Assembly (NCBI RefSeq): GCF_021278965.1
Contig: NZ_CP065589.1
Coordinates: 191,001 to 255,000 of the forward strand
DNA length: 64,000 nucleotides
Direction of reading: 5' to 3'
Source: Chryseobacterium capnotolerans
GTDB lineage: Bacteria > Bacteroidota > Bacteroidia > Flavobacteriales > Weeksellaceae
In this document: positions 1 to 11,400 of the stretch, one piece after another
Layout: every line of letters starts with the position of its first letter
Numbering within the stretch: position 1 is the first letter of the stretch
Translations under genes and position numbers: made by a program
Notes under the pieces: model-generated
The model's database searches: none
What the model saw: the letters and a program-made list of their open reading frames with translations, nothing else
What the model was told of the DNA's origin: nothing

Positions 1-1239
1 GAGGGAGAAGCAGTGGAAGTACTGGAGAAATCTCCTTTCAGAGCAGAACCAAAATGTGTTCATTTTGGAACTTGCGGCGGTTGCAAATGGCAGAATATGA
101 GCTATGAAAAGCAGCTTGATTTTAAACAGGAAGAAGTATATAACAATATCAAAAGAATTGGAGGTATTGAAGAGTTTGAAACCATGCCAATTTTAGGATC
201 AAAAGAGCAGTATTTTTATAGAAATAAAATGGAATTCTCTTTCTCCAATGCAAGATGGCTTACTCAATATGAAATCAGCTCTGAAGAGAACTTTGGAAGC
301 AAAGATGCTTTAGGGTTTCATATTCCTGGGATGTGGAGCAAGATTTTAGACCTTAAAGAATGTTTCCTGCAGGAAGATCCTTCCAATGCCATCAGATTAG
401 CTGTGAAAAAATATGCTGTAGATAATGGTCTGGATTTCTTTGATGTAAGAAACCATGAAGGCTTCCTGAGAACACTGATGATGAGACAAAACTCTAAAGG
501 AGAATGGATGGTATTGTTCCAGTTGTTTAGAGAAGAAAAAGAAAACAGAGAAAAGCTTTTTGCTTTCATATTAGAGAAGTTTCCACAGATCAAAACATTG
601 GTGTACGCCATTAATCCAAAAGCCAATGACTCTATTTATGATCTGGATATCAATGTCTATTTTGGGGAAGGATATTTAATGGAAGAAATGGATGGGCTGA
701 AGTTTAAAATTGGACCAAAATCATTCTTCCAGACCAATTATAAGCAAGCTCTAGAGTTGTACAGAAAAACACTTGAATTTGCAGATTTGAAAGGAGATGA
801 AGTGGTGTACGATTTATATACAGGAACCGGAACCATTGCTCAGTATGTGGCAAGAAATGCAAAACAGGTAATCGGAATAGAATCTGTTCAGGAAGCCATT
901 GATGCAGCCATTGAGCATGCGGAATTGAATGGCCTTACCAACACTACATTCTATTGTGGAGATATGAAAAATGTCTTTAACGATGAATTTATGGAAAACC
1001 ATCCAAAAGCAGATGTTTTGATTACCGATCCTCCAAGAGACGGAATGCACCAAAAAGTAGTGGAGCAAATATTAAAATTGGCTCCGGAAAAAGTAGTGTA
1101 TGTAAGTTGTAACTCAGCAACACAGGCTAGAGATCTTGCACTGATGAAAGAAGATTATACCGTAGTGAAAATTTTACCGGTAGATATGTTCCCACAAACT
1201 CATCATGTGGAAAATATAGCATTGCTGATTAAAAAATAA
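1..1239 (+). CDS. rlmD: 23S rRNA (uracil-5-)-methyltransferase RlmD, 5'-partial
   Basis: SAM-dependent enzyme of the RumA/TrmA family that methylates a uracil C5 in 23S rRNA. The frame is open from base 1, so the gene starts upstream of the window and only the end of the N-terminal TRAM domain is present; the GTG at 13 is probably internal. Visible are the iron-sulfur cysteines (CVHFGTCGGC, with a further Cys near residue 117), the SAM-fold motif DLYTGTGT, the DPPRDG motif and the catalytic-cysteine motif VYVSCN near the end. It is followed after 29 bases by two small envelope genes. Family assignment is firm; the exact target uracil is by family analogy only. Confidence 0.93.
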   Translation, partial: EGEAVEVLEKSPFRAEPKCVHFGTCGGCKWQNMSYEKQLDFKQEEVYNNIKRIGGIEEFETMPILGSKEQYFYRNKMEFSFSNARWLTQYEISSEENFGSKDALGFHIPGMWSKILDLKECFLQEDPSNAIRLAVKKYAVDNGLDFFDVRNHEGFLRTLMMRQNSKGEWMVLFQLFREEKENREKLFAFILEKFPQIKTLVYAINPKANDSIYDLDINVYFGEGYLMEEMDGLKFKIGPKSFFQTNYKQALELYRKTLEFADLKGDEVVYDLYTGTGTIAQYVARNAKQVIGIESVQEAIDAAIEHAELNGLTNTTFYCGDMKNVFNDEFMENHPKADVLITDPPRDGMHQKVVEQILKLAPEKVVYVSCNSATQARDLALMKEDYTVVKILPVDMFPQTHHVENIALLIKK

Positions 1240-1268
1240 TTTAATTAAATTTGAGTTTAAATCTTACT

Positions 1269-1745
1269 ATGAAGTATTTTAAATTTCTCATCATGCTCTG
1301 CTTGGTTGGAATGTTCTATTCCTGCGGGAGTGATGATGATATCTGTGAAAGCGGTGAAGGAACTCCAAGGATGAAGATCGCCTTCAGATCAGTAGACTCT
1401 AATAAAGAGAAGACTGTAGACTCATTATCTGTTGCGGTAGACTATGGCTCAGGAAAAGTAGATTTAGGATGGCAGACTAAAATAGACTCAAGGCTTATTC
1501 CTTTAAGGGTAGATGATTCTCCCTATACGGATATTTATTTCAAAACATCTACTAAAAGTAAAGTATCCCAAGTAAGAGTTAAATATACAACACAAGCTAC
1601 ATATGTATCTCCCGGGTGTGGGGCTAAAAAGACATATGATAATGTAAGTGGAGAATTAATAACTTCTGATCCTATTCAAAAGGTAGAAAACGGACAAAAT
1701 CAAATATTGAATGAAGACAAGACTAATCTTTACCTTGTTTTGTAG
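1269..1745 (+). CDS. DUF6452-like small lipoprotein
   Basis: About 158 residues. The ATG at 1269 is preferred over an upstream TTG at 1251 because it gives a clean lipoprotein signal: MKYFKF, a hydrophobic stretch, then FYSCGS with the lipobox cysteine. The remainder is a polar soluble domain with a Cys in SPGCG. Length, signal and position directly before a DUF6048-like gene match the DUF6452 family of Bacteroidota, recalled rather than searched. Function unknown; probably an inner-leaflet outer-membrane lipoprotein. Its 3' end overlaps the next gene by 35 bases, which is long, so the last dozen residues may be the result of a small indel. Confidence 0.75.
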   Translation: MKYFKFLIMLCLVGMFYSCGSDDDICESGEGTPRMKIAFRSVDSNKEKTVDSLSVAVDYGSGKVDLGWQTKIDSRLIPLRVDDSPYTDIYFKTSTKSKVSQVRVKYTTQATYVSPGCGAKKTYDNVSGELITSDPIQKVENGQNQILNEDKTNLYLVL

Positions 1746-2376
1746 CCTTTTCGGGGTTTTAATAGGGGCACAGGAAGGCAAAAAGGAAGAAGAAAAGAAG
1801 ACACACTGGAAATATGAGCCAAATTTTATGGTTGGGTTTGATATGTTGAATGGCGGCGTTGGATTTTTTTCAGACAGAAAGTTATATCAGGGATTTATTT
1901 CCTCGAAAATAAATGGAAATGTTCATGCGGTTGCGGAAGCAGGTTTTGAAAAAAATGTATATCAGAAAAATGGCTATGACGCTAAAGTAAATGGTCCCTT
2001 TATTAAACTTGGGGCATTCTATATGCTGGCTAAGGATAAAGAAAATGAATTTAATGGATTTTATGCAGGAGGAAAGGTAGCCGGATCATTTTATAATCAA
2101 GAATATATGGCTATTCCTGTAAGAGGATATGGAGGAAGTGCTTCTTCGGTGGCGTTTCCTGCTTCATCACAATCTTCTTTCTGGCTGGAGGGTACTTTGG
2201 GAGGAAGAGTGCAGTTATTTGAGTCCAATTTTTATATTGACGTAAACCTACAGCCTCGTTATTTGGTATATACTTCTAAACAGGATAATATTTCTCCAAT
2301 GATCGTTCCGGGATTTGGAAAAAGCTCTTCAAAATTTAATATGGGATTTGCATGGAATATCGCTTATAAATTTTAG
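1711..2376 (+). CDS. DUF6048-like outer-membrane beta-barrel protein
   Basis: 221 residues with a signal peptide (MKTRLIFTLFCSLFGVLIGAQ) followed by a charged linker and a chain rich in alternating aromatic and glycine residues (for example GGVGFFSDRKLYQGF and FNMGFAWNIAYKF). The final residue is Phe, the usual last residue of outer-membrane barrels. It resembles the DUF6048 family found beside DUF6452 lipoproteins in Flavobacteriia (family call from memory). The start overlaps the preceding lipoprotein gene, so the pair is probably co-translated. Function unknown. A strong hairpin terminator follows. Confidence 0.72.
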   Translation: MKTRLIFTLFCSLFGVLIGAQEGKKEEEKKTHWKYEPNFMVGFDMLNGGVGFFSDRKLYQGFISSKINGNVHAVAEAGFEKNVYQKNGYDAKVNGPFIKLGAFYMLAKDKENEFNGFYAGGKVAGSFYNQEYMAIPVRGYGGSASSVAFPASSQSSFWLEGTLGGRVQLFESNFYIDVNLQPRYLVYTSKQDNISPMIVPGFGKSSSKFNMGFAWNIAYKF

Positions 2377-2407
2377 CGGACTTGCATTAAAACGCTTTGA
2401 TCATATC

Positions 2408-2446
2408 AATCAGCCTTGGGAATTTTCCCAAGGCTGATTTGTTTTA
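2408..2446 (+). terminator. Rho-independent terminator
   Basis: Perfect 13-bp stem (2408-2420 pairing with 2427-2439), six-base loop, then a T-rich tail. Ends the rlmD-DUF6452-DUF6048 transcript. Confidence 0.85.
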
Positions 2447-3025
2447 TAAGAATATAAGCCGCCTTTATTTTTAAATGGAATCTAAGGTTACTCAAAAAAT
2501 GGATCAATAGAAAGGTAATAGTAGTAGAATTTATTTTAATATTATAAGTGTATCGTAAATAAAATAAGTTTTTCTCATGAAAAATATTTTTAATAGATCA
2601 TATAATAGATTATATCCGTAAAAAAAATAAGATTGATAATAATAATATAAACTAATCTAAAACGTTAAAAGTAAATGGGTGTATTAGTATAAAAAGTAAT
2701 AATATTTTATAAAGATATTAATGTGTTAAATATTGATATTTGTGCTTGATGTTAGAGAATATGAATTGTTTTATTTTATTTTTTATTTTCAATAATATAG
2801 GGTAATATTGTTTAATTTTTTCAAAAAAACATTTTAATGAATATATTATAATGAAAAAATGATTAGATTTGTGTAAATATTAAAATATTAGCTTATGGGA
2901 TAAAATTACTTTTTTTACTACAGAATTTCTGTAAAGAATGAGGTTTTGTGATTTCTGATCAACCTCATAAAATAGGGAATACTATAATTCTTAATTATCG
3001 TTATCATTATTAAATTTAAAAAAAT
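2447..3025. other. AT-rich gene-free stretch with promoter and leader of the first FN3/GEVED gene
   Basis: No credible coding frame. It holds the candidate promoter at 2864-2871, a perfect inverted repeat TACAGAA-T-TTCTGTA at 2919-2933, and a leader hairpin with stems TGAGGTT (2939-2945) and AACCTCA (2961-2967). The rest is very AT-rich. Confidence 0.6.
2864..2871 (+). promoter_or_regulatory. Candidate -7 box (TAGATTTG)
   Basis: Matches the Bacteroidota -7 consensus TAnnTTTG. No clear TTG is found 18-21 bases upstream, so the assignment is weak. It would give a leader of about 145 bases for the gene at 3026. Confidence 0.35.
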
Positions 3026-6000
3026 ATGAGTGGACTTTTACTCTGTAAAATGAGCCGACCTTTTAAGGTGCTCATTGCATTGCTCTGTATGGTCATGGGA
3101 TTGTCCATACAGGCACAAACCATTACAATTGGTACCGGAACGTCAACCCAAAAGTATCCTTTAGGGGCTTCTTGGGGGTTTGAACGGTCTGCATCTATTT
3201 ACACAGCAGCTGAAATTGGAACAACCGGAAGTATCTTATCTCTTGGATGGAATTCTACTTCTGCTTCTAATATCGGGATGCCTGTAAAAATTTATATAAA
3301 ACCGGTAGGAACTACAACCACCCTTACAGCACAAAACTGGAATACTTTAACTACTGGAGCTACTTTATTATATAGCGGAAATGTAGGACTTATCCCAACA
3401 GGATGGTATACTATACCTTTACAACTTCCTTATACTTATAATGGGGTAGATAACTTAATGGTGCTTGTGGAAACCAATTATGGTGGTACTGGATCATTTT
3501 CTACAGGAGCGAAACTTACGCATTCTAATGTTCCGTCAGGACATATGTATATTGAGAAAGACACAACACCTCCTACCACCCAAACAGGAACGGTTACGGC
3601 GAACAGACCCAATATTCAGATGACTTTTGGCACACCTCCAGCATGTTTATCTATGCCTCCGGGTGGAACTTTAAGTACAGGAACGATCTCTGCAACAAAT
3701 GCTGATATAAACTGGACTGCGTATATACCAGCTCCGGCACAAGGTTATGATATTTATTATAACACGACAAACGTGCCACCAGTAGCTGGATCTACACCTA
3801 ATTTAACAGTTCCGGCAGGAACAACTACGGCTAATATAAACCCATTAGCTCCGTTGACAACTTACTATGTGTGGGTAAGAGCAAAATGTAGTGCAACTGA
3901 ACAAAGTGAGTGGTCTACATCTCTAGTCTTTGCTACTCCGGCAACCTGTCCGGCAATGCCTACTACGGGAACAATAACAACGGGAACCATAACTGCTACA
4001 ACAGCAGTGATAAGCTGGACTTCATTTGGTTATACACCAGCAGAAGGATATGATATTTATTACAATACCACTGGGGCAGCACCTAATGGGAATACCCCGC
4101 CAATAAAAAATGTTCCATCAGGATTAACGACGACACTAGATCCTTTACTTCCTGATACAACATATTATGTATGGGTAAGAGCAAGATGTAGCTCGACAGA
4201 TCAAAGTACATGGAACATTATACCAAAATCGTTTGTAACACCACCTACGTGTGTACCGGTTCCTATTGCATCAGGAGCTACAACAGCTGGTTCAATTGTA
4301 TCAATGACATCTAACAGTGCTGTTGTTAGCTGGCCGGCATCACCTTCTGCACCAGCAGGCGGGTATGAGGTTTATTATAGTACTACCAATACCCCTCCAG
4401 CAGCTGGAGCACCAGCAGGAATTATCGTGCCAGGAACAACTGCAAATTTACCTCAGCTTGTTGCAGGAACTACTTATTATTGGTGGGTAAGAGCACTTTG
4501 CTCTCCTACAGACAAAAGTAAATGGGTTCCGGGACCTCCATTTGAACTTGGGCAAATAGGATTTGGTACTGGTGTTAAAAGTACCGAACTTCCTGTGAAT
4601 TCAAACTGGGGATATAATTATTCTCAACAAATTTATAAAGCTTCAGAAGTATTAGCCGCTGTTGGAGCAGCTAAATTCATTACTGAACTTAAATTCTATG
4701 TAGAGAACCCTGCTTCTGATCAAACTAAATACAATGAGTGGGTAGTTTACATGGGGAATACAACACAAAACAATTTTACATCAACTTCAAACTGGGTGCC
4801 ATTCTCTTCATTGAAACAGGTTTGGTCAGGAACATTACCAACGATGACGTCAGGAGCTTGGGTTACTATACCGTTAACAAGTCCCTTGCTTTGGGATGGA
4901 ACAAGTAATATTGTAATTGGTGTAGACGAAAATGCACCAAATTATTCGTCCACTCCATATGCTACTTGGAGAGCTTTTGCAGGAGGAACTCCTGAAAGAG
5001 GATTGCAATATAGAAATGACAGTACAAATCCTGACCCTGCCTCTCCTCCTTCTGGGACAAGACAGGCAAACATTCCACAGATTGTTCTTAAAGCGATAGA
5101 ACTTGTACCTTGTACAACAGCGCCTCCTACTAATATTAAAGTAAATAATATTACAGCAAGTACAGCTGTTGTTTCATGGACGCCTGCAATTGGGGCTACT
5201 TATAAATTACAGTATAGACCATCTGGGGGTGGACCTTGGAAAGTAATTGATATTACAGCTCCATTGACGAGCAGCTGGTCATTATATAATTTGTCTGATG
5301 CCACTCAGTATGACGTTCAGATTGCAACAATCTGTAGTGGAACTCAGGGAGCATTCTCTACAAGTACTCAGTTTACAACACTGGCCCTTACTTATTGTGC
5401 TAATGTACCTCCTACAGCTACTCCATCTGGATATATCGGTAAAGTAGTTGTTACTCCTACAAATGGCCCATTAATGGTAAGCAATTCAGGATATGACGGA
5501 TACAAAGATTATTCCAGTGATCCTACAAGATTAGTTACCTTTGTTAGAGGAACAACAGGTAATAAAATTAGTATTACAAAATTCTGGCCTGGATCAACAT
5601 CCAGTTATGGAGTTGGAGTGTGGATTGACCTTAACAGAAACGGTGTTTTTGAAGCAACAGAAAGATTCGTTAATGCCACAAGCAGTACTACTAACCCGGT
5701 AGGAACTGTAGCAGCAGGTTTTGAAATAAAACTTCCGCCAAACATTGCTACCTATGATGGAACTCTTCTTACTCGTATGCGCGTAGTAATGATGGATGGT
5801 ACTGTTTCTTCTCCTTGTGGACCATTTGGAACATACGATGAAGGAGAAGTAGAAGACTATGCTGTAAGATTGATTGATCAACCAGTATGTACAACGGCCC
5901 CGCCAACAAACATTACGGTTTCAAACATTACAGATAAAAGTGCTACATTCTCTTGGTTAGCAGCTACAGGTGCTACTTATCAATTGCAGTATAGAGAAGT

Positions 6001-8200
6001 TGGAACTTCTGCATGGACTTCAGTTCCTTCTACTTCTATTCCTGCACCAGGGAACGTATACACTATTCCTGCAACATCACCTTTGAAAGAACAAACCAAA
6101 TATGAAGTACAGGTATCAACAAAATGTACTACTAGCTTCGGATCTTGGTCAGCTTCATTACAGTTTACTACATTACCATTACAGTATTGTACTGTAACGG
6201 GTAGTGGAGATAATGATCATATTTCAAATGTTACAGTTACTTCTTCTAACCCGGGAGTACCGCCTATGAGTAATACTACTGTTCAGAATGCTTACACAAG
6301 CTATTCTACACCGGCAACTCTTATTACTTTAGATGCAGGTTCTAGTGATAATAAAATTCTTGTGGCAAAAGGCTGGACCGGATCAACAGGTAATGACGCA
6401 GTAGCTGTTTGGATTGACTTTGACAGAAACGGACAGTTTGATACGAGTGAAAGAATTCTTGGTACGCCTGCGAGTACTACTACTCCGGTTACCAATCTGT
6501 TTAGTGTTCCTGCTACACCTCCTGCTTATGTAGGACCATATACAACGACAATGAGAGTTGTATTGAAGCGTTCAACGGGTACAACTATTCCTACAGCATG
6601 TGCAAATGCTATTGACGGAGAAGTTGAAGATTATGCTGTAAGAATCAGACCATGTAGCAATGTAACGCCAAATCCTCCGACTTTTCCTATAGCTACAATA
6701 ACTCATACAACAGCTGTTGTTAATTTGACTGGTGCTGCTAATACAGCAACTTATCTGGTGAAATACAGAGTGGCAGGAACTCTTACATGGACGCAGGTAT
6801 ATGCTTCTGCAGTATTAGGAAACGTTCCGCTTACCCTTATTGGATTAAGCCCGGCAACAACCTACGAAGTTGAAGTGTCTGCAGTTTGTGGAGGTATAAC
6901 AGGTACTCCTACAGCAATTAAAACATTTACAACAAGATGTGATCCTACGCCTCCAACAATAGCAATAAGTAATATTACTGCTACAAGTGCATTAATTACC
7001 TGGAATCCGGTAGTAGCGAGTGCAACTTATAAAATGAGATGGAGAAAAGTGGGCGCACCAGCTTGGGAGCCTGAAATTGATCTTACTACTCCTAATACAT
7101 ACCCGTTGAATAATCTGGAGTCATTTGTGACTTATGAGGTTCAGATTGCCAATAAATGTGCTGGTGAGACTAGCTGGAACAGTTACTCAAATTCTAAAGT
7201 ATTTACAACAGTAAGAATATGTGAAATTGCTCCTCCAGGATTGACAATTACTCAATTATTGCCAACATCTGCAGAGGTTACGTGGGATCCATACCCAGGA
7301 GCAACTTATCTTCTTAGATATAGAAAAGTAGGTATTCCAAGCTGGACAGAAATTCCTACAGCTGTTAATACAGTTATCCTGAACGGTCTTGTTGAAATGA
7401 CGAAGTATGAAATGCAGGTAGTAAATATCTGTAGTGGGAAACCAGGAAACTATACGCCGCCTTACTACTTTACAACCCCAACTGTAATTTACTGTAAGAT
7501 GACATCAGAAAACTCAGGAGCAGAATATATTTCCAAGGTAACTGTGATTCCAAATGGAAAACCAAAAATGGAAAATGAGTCAAAAGGATCAAGCTATACA
7601 GATTATACAGGAGTTCCTAAAACATTTATCGAGTTAGTTCAAGGATCTACAGATAATGAGATCATCATCGAGAAAAAATGGTTAGGAAAAACGTATAAAG
7701 AAGGAGTTGCAGTTTGGATCGACTTTGATAGAAACGGTGAGTTTGATGTTTATGAGAAGGTATTTACTTCAAATCCAAACACAGACACTCCTGTATCAGG
7801 TAAGTTTACAGTACCAGCAGATGCTTTTGTAAGTACAACAGATTACAAATATGTTGTAATGAGAGTAGCAATGGAAAGAGATAGTGTTCCTGTAAGCTGT
7901 GTGAATGTTAAGAATGGAGAAGTGGAGGACTATACGGTAAGAATTTCTAAACAAGGAGTTCCTAATCCAATAGACCAGACAGATATCCTGATCTATCCGA
8001 ACCCTGTAAGTTCAATACTGTATGTAAAAAATATCAGCAAAAGAGCCAAATATAAAATTTACAATGCAGCAGGGCAGGTAATTGTAGAAGGTATTTTATT
8101 AAATAACGAAATTAATGTAACGAAATTGATTAATGGAGTTTATGTAATAGATATCGATGACAACGGTAATACTGCTCAAAAGAAATTTATTAAAGAATAA
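3026..8200 (+). CDS. Giant secreted FN3/GEVED protein with T9SS tail
   Basis: 1724 residues. The ATG at 3026 gives a signal peptide ending near SIQAQ; an ATG eight codons later is equally possible. Order of parts (approximate residues): N-terminal beta module 32-205; three fibronectin III-like repeats from 206, 309 and 409; a second copy of the N-terminal module from 511; FN3 at 696; GEVED domain 790-948; FN3 at 955; GEVED 1054-1203; three FN3 repeats from 1210; GEVED 1490-1635; T9SS type A sorting tail from 1653 (ILIYPNPVSS, ending KKFIKE). GEVED domains carry the WIDxxxNGxF and GEVEDYxV signatures. No enzyme motif was seen, so a surface adhesin or binding role is inferred. Its C-terminal half is closely paralogous to the next gene. 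Confidence 0.9.
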   Translation: MSGLLLCKMSRPFKVLIALLCMVMGLSIQAQTITIGTGTSTQKYPLGASWGFERSASIYTAAEIGTTGSILSLGWNSTSASNIGMPVKIYIKPVGTTTTLTAQNWNTLTTGATLLYSGNVGLIPTGWYTIPLQLPYTYNGVDNLMVLVETNYGGTGSFSTGAKLTHSNVPSGHMYIEKDTTPPTTQTGTVTANRPNIQMTFGTPPACLSMPPGGTLSTGTISATNADINWTAYIPAPAQGYDIYYNTTNVPPVAGSTPNLTVPAGTTTANINPLAPLTTYYVWVRAKCSATEQSEWSTSLVFATPATCPAMPTTGTITTGTITATTAVISWTSFGYTPAEGYDIYYNTTGAAPNGNTPPIKNVPSGLTTTLDPLLPDTTYYVWVRARCSSTDQSTWNIIPKSFVTPPTCVPVPIASGATTAGSIVSMTSNSAVVSWPASPSAPAGGYEVYYSTTNTPPAAGAPAGIIVPGTTANLPQLVAGTTYYWWVRALCSPTDKSKWVPGPPFELGQIGFGTGVKSTELPVNSNWGYNYSQQIYKASEVLAAVGAAKFITELKFYVENPASDQTKYNEWVVYMGNTTQNNFTSTSNWVPFSSLKQVWSGTLPTMTSGAWVTIPLTSPLLWDGTSNIVIGVDENAPNYSSTPYATWRAFAGGTPERGLQYRNDSTNPDPASPPSGTRQANIPQIVLKAIELVPCTTAPPTNIKVNNITASTAVVSWTPAIGATYKLQYRPSGGGPWKVIDITAPLTSSWSLYNLSDATQYDVQIATICSGTQGAFSTSTQFTTLALTYCANVPPTATPSGYIGKVVVTPTNGPLMVSNSGYDGYKDYSSDPTRLVTFVRGTTGNKISITKFWPGSTSSYGVGVWIDLNRNGVFEATERFVNATSSTTNPVGTVAAGFEIKLPPNIATYDGTLLTRMRVVMMDGTVSSPCGPFGTYDEGEVEDYAVRLIDQPVCTTAPPTNITVSNITDKSATFSWLAATGATYQLQYREVGTSAWTSVPSTSIPAPGNVYTIPATSPLKEQTKYEVQVSTKCTTSFGSWSASLQFTTLPLQYCTVTGSGDNDHISNVTVTSSNPGVPPMSNTTVQNAYTSYSTPATLITLDAGSSDNKILVAKGWTGSTGNDAVAVWIDFDRNGQFDTSERILGTPASTTTPVTNLFSVPATPPAYVGPYTTTMRVVLKRSTGTTIPTACANAIDGEVEDYAVRIRPCSNVTPNPPTFPIATITHTTAVVNLTGAANTATYLVKYRVAGTLTWTQVYASAVLGNVPLTLIGLSPATTYEVEVSAVCGGITGTPTAIKTFTTRCDPTPPTIAISNITATSALITWNPVVASATYKMRWRKVGAPAWEPEIDLTTPNTYPLNNLESFVTYEVQIANKCAGETSWNSYSNSKVFTTVRICEIAPPGLTITQLLPTSAEVTWDPYPGATYLLRYRKVGIPSWTEIPTAVNTVILNGLVEMTKYEMQVVNICSGKPGNYTPPYYFTTPTVIYCKMTSENSGAEYISKVTVIPNGKPKMENESKGSSYTDYTGVPKTFIELVQGSTDNEIIIEKKWLGKTYKEGVAVWIDFDRNGEFDVYEKVFTSNPNTDTPVSGKFTVPADAFVSTTDYKYVVMRVAMERDSVPVSCVNVKNGEVEDYTVRISKQGVPNPIDQTDILIYPNPVSSILYVKNISKRAKYKIYNAAGQVIVEGILLNNEINVTKLINGVYVIDIDDNGNTAQKKFIKE

Positions 8201-8220
8201 ATAATCTAAATTTCAAATAG

Positions 8221-8255
8221 AATAAGCCTTCAGAAATGAAGGCTTATTTTTTTGT
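8221..8255 (+). terminator. Rho-independent terminator
   Basis: 11-bp perfect stem (8221-8231 with 8238-8248), six-base loop, followed by a run of T. Separates the two giant paralogues into independent transcripts. Confidence 0.88.
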
Positions 8256-8386
8256 TCCAATTTTTAATGATCATCATAATAATTCAACATGTGTTGAAAT
8301 TTTAACTAAAATCCAGGTTAATTGTTGAAATTTTCAATTAATATAATGATTTGTTAGTGATTTGATAGTCATTATACGCTTGTATA

Positions 8387-8417
8387 TTGTTTATTGTTAA
8401 TTAAATAAGTAGGTTTG
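8387..8417 (+). promoter_or_regulatory. Promoter of the metalloprotease gene
   Basis: TTG at 8387-8389, 20-base spacer, then TAGGTTTG at 8410-8417, a full match to the Flavobacteriia TTG / TAnnTTTG consensus. The start codon follows about 30 bases downstream. Confidence 0.6.
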
Positions 8418-8447
8418 TGAGATTAATATAAAGTTTTGAGAAATATT

Positions 8448-11400
8448 ATGAAGAAAATTTTTACTTTTTTCTTTTTCCTTAACATGTTGATAATGTTTCA
8501 TGCCCAATGGACTACTGCAACATTTAAAGGAAAAGTAATTCAAGAAGGCTCAAAAGCCAAAAGCTTTTATTCTTTAGACATCTCACTGTTAAGGTCTCAA
8601 TTAGTGAGAGCACAGGAAACGGGTCAGTATGCCCAACCTGTCACGATATCTTTGCCCACTTTAAACGGGAAAATTGAAAAATTTGCGGTATATAGTTTTC
8701 CTGTTGTAGTAAAGGAATTGGCAGATCATTATCAGCTGGGATCTTATGTGGGAGTAGGAATAGACGATCCTGCAAAATATTTAAGGTTCAGCTTAGCGCC
8801 CAATGATTTTCAATCCATGATTATTAATGGCGAAGGATCTGAATTTATAGAACCTGCTGACAAAGATAAAACAATCTATGAAGTTCATCCGAAAACTGAA
8901 GGAGGGAAACATGGTTTCATATGTTCAACCAGAGAACAAGAAATAGACCAACAGGAAATAGATAAACTATATAAAGCAGGAAACTCCTTTGCCAATCAAT
9001 CTAATAATTTTGCAAAATCTTCCGACAGGAAATACAGAACTCTGAGACTGGCAATGTCTGTTACAGGTGAGTATACTCAGTTTCATGGCGGAACAGTAGC
9101 CGGTGCCTTAACTGCCATTAATGCAACACTTACCAGGGTAAATGGTGTTTTTGAAAAAGACTTTGCCCTTCATCTGAACCTGCAGAATTATCCAAATGTA
9201 ATTTATACTAATCCAAATACTGATCCATATACAGCGGTACCCGCAGGAGGGAATGCTCCAAACTCATGGAGTACAGAATTACAGCAAACCTTAACTGCTA
9301 ATGTTGGAAATGCAAATTATGACATTGGGCATTTATTTGGAGCTACTGGTGGAGGTGGAATGGCTGGCTGTATTGGATGCATTTGTCTGGATCCCGGGTC
9401 TCCAAATCCTTCAACAGGGAATGGTAAAGGTTCAGGATATACCTCTCCATCAAATGGAGGACCGCAGGGAGATACATTTGACATTGACTTTGTTGCTCAC
9501 GAAATAGGGCATCAATTAGGAGGAAATCATACTTTCATGTATCAGTATCAGACACCTAATGTACAATTTGAACCAGGATCAGGAACAACCATTATGGGAT
9601 ATGCTGGTGTAGCAAATGGAAACGCCGCAGGAGCGGGTATTTCTCCTTCTCCTGGAGGTACATTTGATATACAGCCAAATAGTGATGCTTATTTTCTGAG
9701 AAACAGTATTAATCAGGTTCAAACTATTTTAGCTGCTAGAACATGTGATACTGAAACTTCGGTTACTAATACTCCGCCGGTAATAGGAACTCTGCCAGCA
9801 TATAATATTCCAAAAGGAACAGCTTTTGTTTTAACGGCTTCTGTTACGGATGCTGAAAATGACCCAATGACTTATACCTGGGAGCAGGCAGATGCAATGA
9901 TTAGCAGTGGACCTTCTATTGATAATATTAATTTAGGGAATACAACTTCAGGAGCATCATTTAGATCACTAATCCCTTCTACAAATCCCACTCGTTATTT
10001 CCCTAAATTATCTTCGGTATTGAACGGGATTTTGCATGATACAAGTGGTTGGGAAGCTGTATCTACAGTACCAAGAACAACTACTTTTTCGGTGACGGTG
10101 AGAGATAATCACCCTGTTGCCAATCAACAACAGACACAGAGTGCAACACAGACCATTATCGTTGGTAATAATGGGCCCTTCAAAGTAAATCCAACCACCG
10201 TTTATAATAATGGCCCTACAAATGTAACTTGGGATGTTGTAGGTACCAATACTGTGCCTTATAATGCCGCCAGTGTGAAAATAGATTTTACTACCGATAA
10301 TGGAGTAACCTGGAATGTAATTAGTGCTTCAACACCTAATGACGGAAGTGAATCATTAGATTTTAGTCCTTTCCCTTTAATGGTAGGTGGAATTGCTAAA
10401 ATTAGAGTGAGTGCAATAAATAATGTTTTTTATGCCATTGGAAATGGTACTATAGATACGCTGCCGATCTGTACCTCTAATCCTCCGGGTGGTGTAATAA
10501 CAAATATGGTAACCCAAACAACTGCAATAATTACCTGGAATGCCTCATTTAATGCTAGCTACATTGTGCAGTATAGAGTCGCAGGAACTACTGCGTGGAC
10601 GACTTATACACCAAACCCAGCTACAAATACGGTCACACTTACAGGATTAGCAGCAGGAACACACTATGAAGTTCAGGTTGCTAATATATGTTCTGGCATA
10701 ACAGGGAATTTTTCAGTTCCTATGGTTTTTATGACGCCTTACTGTGCCGCAACATCAAGCAATACAAACAATGGGTATATTTCCAATGTAACAGTAGCTG
10801 CCACGAATTCTTATACTATGAGTAATACCTCTGGAGCGAATAGTTATACAGATTATTCTACAGATGCTGCAAAGCTGATTACGGTAGTGAGAGGAACTAA
10901 CAATAATACGATTTCAGTTTCCAAATCCTGGCCTGCTGCTATGAGTAATAAAGCTGTAAGTGTCTGGATCGATTTTAATAAAAATGGAACTTTTGAAACG
11001 GCTGAAAGAATTTTAAATGTATCTAATAATACAGTAACTCCTGTAACAGCCACGTTTGATGTGCCTACAGGAGCTTATGCAGGACCACTTACCACTCGTA
11101 TGCGGGTTCTTCTGAGGGATACGAATAATCCCAATCCCTGTACATCTTTTGCAAATGGGGAAGTAGAAGACTATGCAGTGAAAATTATTGATATACAAAC
11201 ATGTACCAATGCTCCACCATCTAATATCACTATTACTAATCTTACTCCTAATTCAGCAAATATCTCATGGGCTGCAAGTACGGGAGCAGTATACGTTTTA
11301 AGACATAGAAAAATTGGAAGTCCAGCATGGACTACCATAAATCCTGTACCAAATCCTGGAAATAATTATACTATTTCGGGCTTAACGGAGCAGACTCAAT

